NCBI GenBank assembly: GCA_964555735.1
Contig: CAZKTS010000058.1
Coordinates: forward strand, 1 to 5,799
From: CAZKTS01 sp964555735
GTDB lineage: Bacteria > Actinomycetota > Acidimicrobiia > IMCC26256 > PALSA-555
Direction of reading: 5' to 3'
DNA length: 5,799 bases
The translations under genes and the position numbers were made by a program. Positions 1 to 4,043 of this stretch are shown here, piece by piece. The stretch's first letter is position 1, and every line of letters starts with the position of its first letter. Below the pieces are notes generated by a model. It was not told where the DNA came from and did not search any database. It worked only from the letters and a program-made list of their open reading frames with translations.

Positions 1-263
1 GAGCCCGTCGGTCCCGCGCGGACCACGATCAGCTCGGTGGGGGCGGGCGTGCGCGCGGCGGCCGCGCTCGTGAGGGTCGACGACGGCACCTCGTCGCGCG
101 TCCGTTGCGACGGTGCGCCGGCCGGAGCCGCCGCGAGGGCGATCGTGGGACCGACGACCGCGAGGACGACACCGATCACGCCCGACGCCACGAAGAACCG
201 GGCGGACCGGCGGCCGGCGCCAGACCCGGGGGTGGCAGGGAGGCTCGGGGCGGTGGTGGCCAT
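1..263 (-). CDS. N-terminus of a signal-peptide or membrane-anchored protein, unknown function (partial)
   Basis: This frame is open from an ATG at 263 to the left edge, giving 87 codons; the C-terminal part is missing. An in-frame TGA lies at 267-269, one codon upstream, so ATG 263 is the earliest possible start. A GAGG sits 9 nt upstream as a plausible ribosome binding site. The protein begins with about 17 Ala/Pro/Thr/Gly-rich residues, then a basic patch (R18, R19, R22), then a hydrophobic stretch at about residues 23-46 (FFVASGVIGVVLAVVG followed by an Ala-rich end). After that comes an Ala/Pro/Ser/Thr-rich, probably extracytoplasmic linker. This is the pattern of a Sec signal peptide or a single N-terminal membrane anchor; an Ala-rich cleavage region near 44-50 is possible. 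It is divergent from the gene at 361. The family cannot be named from this fragment. Confidence that it is coding rests on the start context, the signal-like N-terminus and GC-rich third positions. Confidence 0.6.
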   Translation of the reverse strand, partial: MATTAPSLPATPGSGAGRRSARFFVASGVIGVVLAVVGPTIALAAAPAGAPSQRTRDEVPSSTLTSAAAARTPAPTELIVVRAGPTG

Positions 264-318
264 CCCTCAGTGCCTCGGTCCGCCCGGGGGCCGGCTTGAG
301 CGGCTTCGGGCCCACGGA

Positions 319-339
319 CCCCCAACATCGCGGTGGGGG
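319..339. repeat. Small GC-rich inverted repeat (CCCCCA / TGGGGG)
   Basis: Arms at 319-324 and 334-339 are perfect 6-bp complements around a 9-nt centre. The element covers the region where the -35 contacts for the promoter at 349-354 would lie, so it could be an operator half-site pair. It could equally be a chance hairpin in GC-rich DNA. No U-tract follows on either strand, so it is not a convincing terminator. Confidence 0.25.
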
Positions 340-348
340 CCGACCCTC

Positions 349-354
349 TAGATT
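349..354 (+). promoter_or_regulatory. Putative -10 box (TAGATT) for a leaderless transcript
   Basis: TAGATT fits the actinobacterial -10 consensus TANNNT. If its last T is at -7, the transcription start falls on G361, the first base of the GTG start codon. No Shine-Dalgarno sequence precedes that GTG, and an in-frame TAG at 349-351 excludes any upstream start. Together this suggests a leaderless mRNA, which is common in actinobacteria. The -35 region, around 326-331, has no clear consensus. Confidence 0.45.
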
Positions 355-360
355 TCGGCC

Positions 361-1329
361 GTGAGCACCTGGAGCGACCCGAGCCCGCTCCCCGACCCGG
401 GTCCGTCCCCCACGCGCGAGCCCGCCGCCGGCTCCATCGGGGGCCCCGCGTCCGCGCCGATCGGGGGCGCGATCGAAGGCGTCGGGCTGGTGGTCGTGCA
501 CGAGGCCCTCGAGCGGGTCGTCGCCGCCCACGACCTGCGGGCCCTCACCGTCGTCATCGACGACCCCGACCTCGGCCGCCAGGCGTTCCGAGCCGGCGCG
601 GGGCCGTTCGACCCCGGAACGCTCGGCGGCGACCCCGGCTGGCGGGCCGAGCCGTCGCTGCCACCGGGGGCACTCGACGGCGACCTGCTCGTCGCGCTGT
701 GCGCGGCCGCGCTGCGCGTGGAGGTGCTCCGCGACGAGGGCGACGGACCCGACGGGCTCGAGCTCGCGATCCGGCGGCTGCCGGGCGTCGCCAACGTCGT
801 CATCGAGCACGACGACGAGACCGTGTTCGTCGGCATCGATGCGAGCGCGGGCGAGCCGCGTCGGCTCGCCCGGGACGCGGCCCGGATCGCCCGCGACCAC
901 GCGGCGGGAGGCCCGGTCGTCGTCGAGATCGTCACGTCGCCGGTGGCGCTCCCGGACCGACCGTCGGCACGCCCGGCCGTCGACGCCGATCCCGCGCCCA
1001 CGATCGTGGCCGTGCGCACGGTGGCGGACACGGCGGAGATCGAGGTGCACCTGCGTGTACGAGAGACCCGGACGGTGGGCCGGGCCTCGACGACCGAGGG
1101 TCTCGCGGGCGCGGCCGGCGCCACCATCGACGCGCTCCGGCAGGCGGGCCGTGCCCCGAGCGCGACCGTCGCGTGGGCACGCACCGTCGAGACCGCGCCG
1201 AATCGCTCGGTGATCGCCGTCGCGCTCCAGACCGACACCGGCACGCTCCGGCACGGGGTCGGCACGGGCGCGAACCCGCTCGACGCGGCCGCCCGGGCCG
1301 CCCTCGACGCGGCCAGGCCCGACCACTGA
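361..1329 (+). CDS. Hypothetical protein, 322 aa, two or three small alpha/beta domains
   Basis: The start is GTG 361, the earliest possible because an in-frame TAG lies 12 nt upstream; there is no ribosome binding site and the start looks leaderless. Residues 1-40 are Pro/Gly/Ala-rich and probably disordered. Residues 41-85 (VGLVVVHEALERVVAAHDLR, then TVVIDDPDLGRQAFRAG) form a compact alpha/beta unit with a GAF-like feel. Residues 132-192 (LAIRRLPGVANVVIEHDDET, then a helix and a VVVEIVTS strand) follow a beta-alpha-beta pattern reminiscent of ferredoxin-like or ACT-like modules. Residues 200-213 are a Pro/Ala linker. Residues 214-318 hold two long amphipathic strands flanking an Ala-rich helix (GLAGAAGATIDALRQAG). 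There is no signal peptide, membrane segment or recognisable catalytic motif, so it is probably cytoplasmic. It is followed 4 bp later by a membrane-protein gene, suggesting co-transcription. The domain comparisons are impressions of fold pattern, not family assignments, and the function is unknown. Confidence 0.8.
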   Translation: MSTWSDPSPLPDPGPSPTREPAAGSIGGPASAPIGGAIEGVGLVVVHEALERVVAAHDLRALTVVIDDPDLGRQAFRAGAGPFDPGTLGGDPGWRAEPSLPPGALDGDLLVALCAAALRVEVLRDEGDGPDGLELAIRRLPGVANVVIEHDDETVFVGIDASAGEPRRLARDAARIARDHAAGGPVVVEIVTSPVALPDRPSARPAVDADPAPTIVAVRTVADTAEIEVHLRVRETRTVGRASTTEGLAGAAGATIDALRQAGRAPSATVAWARTVETAPNRSVIAVALQTDTGTLRHGVGTGANPLDAAARAALDAARPDH

Positions 1330-1333
1330 CGCC

Positions 1334-1846
1334 GTGAGCGCCTACGCCCCGGAGGCCTGGGAGACCTTCTTCGCCGCCAACGCCGGCGCGGCTGCGGCAC
1401 TCGCCGGCCTCGTGTTCGTCGGGGTGTCGATCAACGTGGACATGATCGCCCCGTCCCGGCGCCTGGCCGGCCGGGCGCTGGAGGCGTTCGCGCTGCTCTC
1501 GAGCATCCTCATCGTCTCGATCCTGGCGTTGGTCCCCGCCATCACGACGACCGGCCTCGGCATCGCGCTCCTGGTCACCGGTCTCGCCGTGTGGCTGCTC
1601 GTGCTCCGCCTCGAAGCGGGCCAGCGTGACGCAACCGCCGAGCTCCCCCCGGGCACCGTCCCGCGGGGCAGCGTCGCGGCCCAGGTCGTCGTCGCCCAGC
1701 TGGCGACGCTGCCGGTGCTCGTGGCCGCGGTGACCCTGCTGCTCGACGCCGGGGGTGGCCTGTACTGGCTCGTGCAGTCCACCGTGTTCGCGTACCTGGG
1801 CGCCCTGATGAACGCGTGGGTGCTCTTGATCGAGGTCCGCCGCTGA
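1334..1846 (+). CDS. Multi-spanning integral membrane protein, 170 aa, unknown function
   Basis: The GTG start lies 4 bp after the stop of the upstream gene. No Shine-Dalgarno is visible, so translation is probably coupled to the upstream gene. The 170-aa product has about five hydrophobic segments: residues 12-33 (AGAAAALAGLVFVGVSIN), 48-68, 72-91, 114-137 and 142-166. Short basic loops (R42, R43, R47; R92, R98; R169, R170) would help set topology. The N-terminal pattern W-x2-FF-x4-GA-x-AALAGLVFVGVSIN resembles a group of small actinobacterial membrane proteins that are often annotated only as hypothetical, or as 'modulator of FtsH protease' on weak grounds. I do not adopt that name. There are no catalytic residues, cofactor sites or transporter signatures. 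Pairing with the 322-aa protein suggests a shared, unknown role. It ends 27 bp from the convergent minus-strand operon. Confidence 0.8.
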   Translation: MSAYAPEAWETFFAANAGAAAALAGLVFVGVSINVDMIAPSRRLAGRALEAFALLSSILIVSILALVPAITTTGLGIALLVTGLAVWLLVLRLEAGQRDATAELPPGTVPRGSVAAQVVVAQLATLPVLVAAVTLLLDAGGGLYWLVQSTVFAYLGALMNAWVLLIEVRR

Positions 1847-1873
1847 CGCGGCGATCCCCGTCCCTCGATGGTC

Positions 1874-2332
1874 TCAGTCGATGGGCGGCGCGCCGATGGC
1901 CCAGTCGGCGTGCACCGTGCGGCGACGGATGCGCCACCCGCGGTCGAGACGCTCGAGCTCGTCGGCGTAGCGACCGCCCGACTCGAAGAAGACCCGCTCC
2001 CCCGTGGTCGGATCCTCGCGTCCCACCGGCGCGCGCCAGTAGGACACGCAGGAGGCCGAGGCGCCGTCGGCGGCCACGTCGACCACGACGTTGGTGATGT
2101 AGTGCTTGCGGAGCGGCACCGGCGCGAGGCTCTCGCGCGCCCACTCCTTGATCTCGCCCCACGGTCCGGTCGGTCCACCGAACGCGCCGTAGTCGACGAT
2201 GCCGTCCAGCCCGAAGACGTCGTCGAGCAGGTCGTAGTCGAGCGCGTCGATCCCGGTCGCGTAGCGGAACAGCACCTGCGAGATCTCGTGATGGTCGACG
2301 AGCTCGTCGAGCGCCGAACGCGCCCCGCTCAT
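1874..2332 (-). CDS. SnoaL-like / NTF2-fold protein (possible dehydratase, isomerase or hydrolase)
   Basis: This 152-aa protein has the typical length and layout of SnoaL_4-type NTF2-like proteins. An N-terminal helix (LVDHHEISQVLFRYATGIDA, residues 11-30) is followed by DYDLLDDVF and the GLDGIVDYG strand. A second helix (EIKEWARESL) comes next, then the conserved RKHYITNVVVDV segment (H77, N81), the SYWRAP strand, GGRYADELERLDRGWRI (120-135), and a C-terminal strand with H141 and W144. In this fold, Tyr, Asp and His residues in the cone-shaped pocket (here Y24, D29, D47, H77 are candidates) act in scytalone-dehydratase-like, ketosteroid-isomerase-like or ring-hydroxylase-accessory chemistry; which applies here is unknown. 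The ATG overlaps the TGA of SDR2 in an ATGA tetranucleotide and has no good ribosome binding site, so translation is coupled. It is the last gene of the operon. A longer reading frame extends upstream inside SDR2, but this Met is favoured by family length and the overlap. Confidence 0.88.
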   Translation of the reverse strand: MSGARSALDELVDHHEISQVLFRYATGIDALDYDLLDDVFGLDGIVDYGAFGGPTGPWGEIKEWARESLAPVPLRKHYITNVVVDVAADGASASCVSYWRAPVGREDPTTGERVFFESGGRYADELERLDRGWRIRRRTVHADWAIGAPPID

Positions 2333-3108
2333 TGGGCGGTCCAGCCGCCGTCGAGCGACAGCACGGTCCCGGTCACGAAGGAGGAGCGGTCCGAGCACAG
2401 CCAGACGACGGCCTCGGCGATCTCCTCGGGCTGCCCGACGCGACCCAGCGGGTGCGCCTCGCCGAAGGCTTCCTTGGGCACGCCCATGTTGACCGCGGTG
2501 CGGTCGATCATGGGCGTGTCGATCATGCCCGGGGCGGTGGCGTTGACCCGGATGTTCGAGGGCGCATAGTCGAGCGCCGCACAACGGGTGAGGCCGGCCA
2601 CCGCGTGCTTCGAGGCCGCGTAGACCGCGCCGTTCGACGAGCCCACGAGGCCGAGCACCGACGACGCGTTCACGATCGCGCCACCGCCCCGCGCCTGCAT
2701 GGCGGGCACCTCGTACTTCATCGAGAGGAAGACGCCCTTGATGTTCACCCCGGTGACGCGGTCCCACTCGTCCTCGGTCACGTCGGCGAGCGCGGTCGTC
2801 GACGCCTCCATGCCGGCGTTGTTGAACGCGACGTCGAGGCCGCCGAAGCGGTCGACCGCGGCGGCAACCATCGCCTCGGCGTCGGCCGCCTGGGTGACGT
2901 CAGCCGCGACGAACAGCGCCTTGCCGCCGGCCGCCTCGATCTCATCGACCACCGCGGTGCCCGTGCCGTCGTCGGGCCCCGCGATCACCACCTCCGCACC
3001 GTGGTGCGCGAAGGCGAGCGAGGTGGCACGTCCGATGCCGGTGCCGCCGCCGGTGACCAGGGCGACCTTGCCGTCGAGGTCCTGTCGGTTGTTGGTGTCG
3101 GGGCTCAT
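2329..3108 (-). CDS. SDR2: short-chain dehydrogenase/reductase, canonical catalytic tetrad
   Basis: This 259-aa classical SDR should be a cytosolic NAD(P)-dependent alcohol/carbonyl oxidoreductase. The Rossmann motif T19-G-G-G-T-G-I-G26 lies in VALVTGGGTGIGRA. D70 lies in the adenine-pocket ADVT segment, and N96-N97-A98-G99 is canonical. The tetrad is complete: N122 (GVNIKGVF), S150 (NASSVLG), Y163 and K167 (YAASK). P193-G194 starts the substrate loop (RVNATAPGMIDTP), and the chain ends in the usual DGGWTAQ. The residues after beta-2 read AGPDD, neither a clear NAD-type Asp directly at the strand end nor a clear NADP-type Arg, so the cofactor is uncertain. ATG 3108 is preceded by a strong GGAGGT at 3115-3120 with 6-nt spacing, inside the last codons of SDR1. 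This decides the start over in-frame upstream codons, which would overlap SDR1. The gene follows SDR1 by 2 bp and overlaps the SnoaL-like gene by 4 bp. The substrate is unknown; a ketoreductase or hydroxysteroid/terpenoid-type dehydrogenase would fit. Confidence 0.95.
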   Translation of the reverse strand: MSPDTNNRQDLDGKVALVTGGGTGIGRATSLAFAHHGAEVVIAGPDDGTGTAVVDEIEAAGGKALFVAADVTQAADAEAMVAAAVDRFGGLDVAFNNAGMEASTTALADVTEDEWDRVTGVNIKGVFLSMKYEVPAMQARGGGAIVNASSVLGLVGSSNGAVYAASKHAVAGLTRCAALDYAPSNIRVNATAPGMIDTPMIDRTAVNMGVPKEAFGEAHPLGRVGQPEEIAEAVVWLCSDRSSFVTGTVLSLDGGWTAQ

Positions 3109-3110
3109 GA

Positions 3111-3989
3111 TCAGACCTCCGGGTCCGTCGGGAAGTTCGAGTACTCGCCCTCGGCGAGCTTCGCCATCGCCGCACCGAGCGCGGCGCCGATCTCCTCGTC
3201 CGGCAGGCCCACGCCGCCGGACGCCACCTGCCCGCCGTCGACCGGGATGTCGATGCCGGTGATCCACGGCGACTCGTCCGACGCGAGGAAGATCGCCGCG
3301 TTCACGACGTCATCGGGCTGGCCGACGCGCGGGATCACACCCATGCCGATGAACGCGTTCCGGCCGCCCTCGTCGGCGAGGAACGGCGCGAGCGCCGGGG
3401 TCTCGATGACACCGGGCGAGATGCTGTTGATCCGCACGTTGTGCGGTGCGAGCTCGACCGCGAGCACCTCGGTCATGCGCAGCACGGCCGCCTTGGCGAC
3501 GCAGTGCGCGAGGTTGCCGAGGTTGTTGCCGGGCATCCCGGCACCGACGATCCCGGCGACCGAGGCGATGTTCACGATCGCGCCGCCGCCCTTGCGCTGG
3601 AAGACCGGGAGCGCGTGCTTGATCGCGAGGAAGATCAGCGTCACCTCGTTCTGCATGGTCCAGTCGAAGTCCTCACGCGTGAGGACGTCGATGGTGCCGC
3701 TGCGGATCGCCGACGCGTTGTTGTAGAGGATGTCGAAGTCGCCGTACGCGTCGACCCCGAAGTCGATCCACGCCTTGACCGCCTCCTCGTCGGTGAGGTC
3801 GACCGGCGCCTGCGAGACCATGTCACCACCGGCCTTGGTGACCAGCTCGAGCGTCTCCGCCGCGCCTTCCTCCTTCACGTCGCAGCCGACGACCTTGGCC
3901 CCCTCTTGCGCGAAGCGGAGCGCGGCCTGGCGGCCTTGTCCACCACCGGTGCCCGTGATCATGGCGATCTTGCCGTCGAGCCGTCCCAT
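3111..3989 (-). CDS. SDR1: atypical short-chain dehydrogenase/reductase with His replacing the catalytic Tyr
   Basis: This 292-aa protein is SDR-like throughout. The Rossmann glycine motif is TGTGGGQGR (T12-R20). D37 at the end of beta-2 (VVGCDVKEE) suggests NAD(H). Further landmarks are D64 (APVDLTD), N114 (MQNEVTLIF), S143 (IVNIASVAG), K166 and SPGVIETP. Two family positions depart from consensus. NNAG reads NNAS (N90-S93). The YxxxK motif reads H162-C-V-A-K166, and no Tyr occurs anywhere between S143 and K166. The Ser-to-His spacing is 19 residues against the usual 13 or so, with an inserted Gly/Asn-rich piece (GMPGNNLGN). The chain runs about 38 residues beyond the usual DGG terminus, with an Ala-rich helix (EEIGAALGAAMAKLAEGE). 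The start has GAGGGG about 6-7 nt upstream. The gene lies 54 bp after the E1-like gene and 2 bp before SDR2. It may be an inactive or altered-chemistry SDR, or a partner subunit of SDR2. Membership of the superfamily is certain; activity is not. Confidence 0.92.
   Translation of the reverse strand: MGRLDGKIAMITGTGGGQGRQAALRFAQEGAKVVGCDVKEEGAAETLELVTKAGGDMVSQAPVDLTDEEAVKAWIDFGVDAYGDFDILYNNASAIRSGTIDVLTREDFDWTMQNEVTLIFLAIKHALPVFQRKGGGAIVNIASVAGIVGAGMPGNNLGNLAHCVAKAAVLRMTEVLAVELAPHNVRINSISPGVIETPALAPFLADEGGRNAFIGMGVIPRVGQPDDVVNAAIFLASDESPWITGIDIPVDGGQVASGGVGLPDEEIGAALGAAMAKLAEGEYSNFPTDPEV
3115..3120 (-). promoter_or_regulatory. Strong Shine-Dalgarno (GGAGGT) for SDR2
   Basis: On the minus strand GGAGGT precedes ATG 3108 by 6 nt and is embedded in the final Glu-Val codons of SDR1. 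It fixes the SDR2 start and suggests independent, efficient initiation in addition to any coupling with SDR1. Confidence 0.8.
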
Positions 3990-3995
3990 GTGTGT

Positions 3996-4002
3996 CCCCC
4001 TC
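3996..4002 (-). promoter_or_regulatory. Shine-Dalgarno (GAGGGGG) for SDR1
   Basis: On the minus strand GAGGGGG ends 6 nt before ATG 3989. It supports that start and shows that SDR1 can initiate independently after the 54-bp gap that follows the E1-like gene. Confidence 0.65.
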
Positions 4003-4025
4003 GGGTGTGCAGAGCAGCGAAGTTG

Positions 4026-4042
4026 CGGACCTGACGTGTCCG
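4026..4042. repeat. Short inverted repeat CGGAC / GTCCG between the E1-like gene and SDR1
   Basis: Arms at 4026-4030 and 4038-4042 are perfect 5-bp complements with a 7-nt loop, starting 1 nt after the E1-like stop codon in the direction of transcription. No T-tract follows, so it is not an evident terminator. It could be an RNA-processing or mRNA-stability hairpin, or chance. I see no -10-like box for an internal promoter in the remainder of this 54-bp gap. Confidence 0.25.
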
Positions 4043-4043
4043 A

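Larger units (their letters stand above)
264..360. other. Divergent intergenic region
   Basis: This 97-bp stretch separates the minus-strand gene starting at 263 from the plus-strand gene starting at 361, so it should hold the promoters of both. On the plus strand it contains a -10-like box immediately before GTG 361 and a 6-bp GC-rich inverted repeat at 319-339. I see no convincing -10/-35 pair for the minus-strand gene. Confidence 0.6.

Noticed and set aside
37..351. Small plus-strand reading frame at the left edge
   Set aside because: It is antisense to the signal-peptide-like N-terminus read from ATG 263 and has a biased Arg/Ala/Pro composition with no motifs.
333..1337. Long plus-strand reading frame (334 codons) overlapping the 322-aa gene in another frame
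   Set aside because: The translation is dominated by Arg/Pro/Gly repeats, typical of an off-frame reading of GC-rich coding DNA. The frame starting at 361 has normal protein composition.
348..1400. Minus-strand reading frame (350 codons) opposite the 322-aa gene
   Set aside because: Ser/Arg/Ala/Pro-rich low-complexity translation with no motifs; antisense shadow.
1847..1873. Bidirectional terminator in the convergent gap
   Set aside because: The 27-bp gap has no convincing stem-loop or T-tract.
1342..2178. Minus-strand reading frame spanning the membrane-protein gene and part of the SnoaL-like gene
   Set aside because: It overlaps two well-supported genes and has a biased Ser/Arg/Thr composition with no recognisable domain.
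1874..2767. Longer version of the SnoaL-like protein starting at 2767 inside SDR2
   Set aside because: The extra N-terminus is an off-frame reading of SDR2. The ATG at 2332 forms a classic ATGA overlap and gives the expected family length.
2329..3267. Longer version of SDR2 starting at 3267
   Set aside because: The first 53 residues are an Arg/Gly-rich out-of-frame reading of the SDR1 3' end. ATG 3108 has an excellent SD and gives normal SDR length.
2332..3726. Very long plus-strand reading frame (464 codons) antisense to both SDR genes
   Set aside because: Length comes from lack of stops in GC-rich DNA. The minus strand here carries two unmistakable SDRs, and the plus translation is Arg/Val/His-rich without domain logic.
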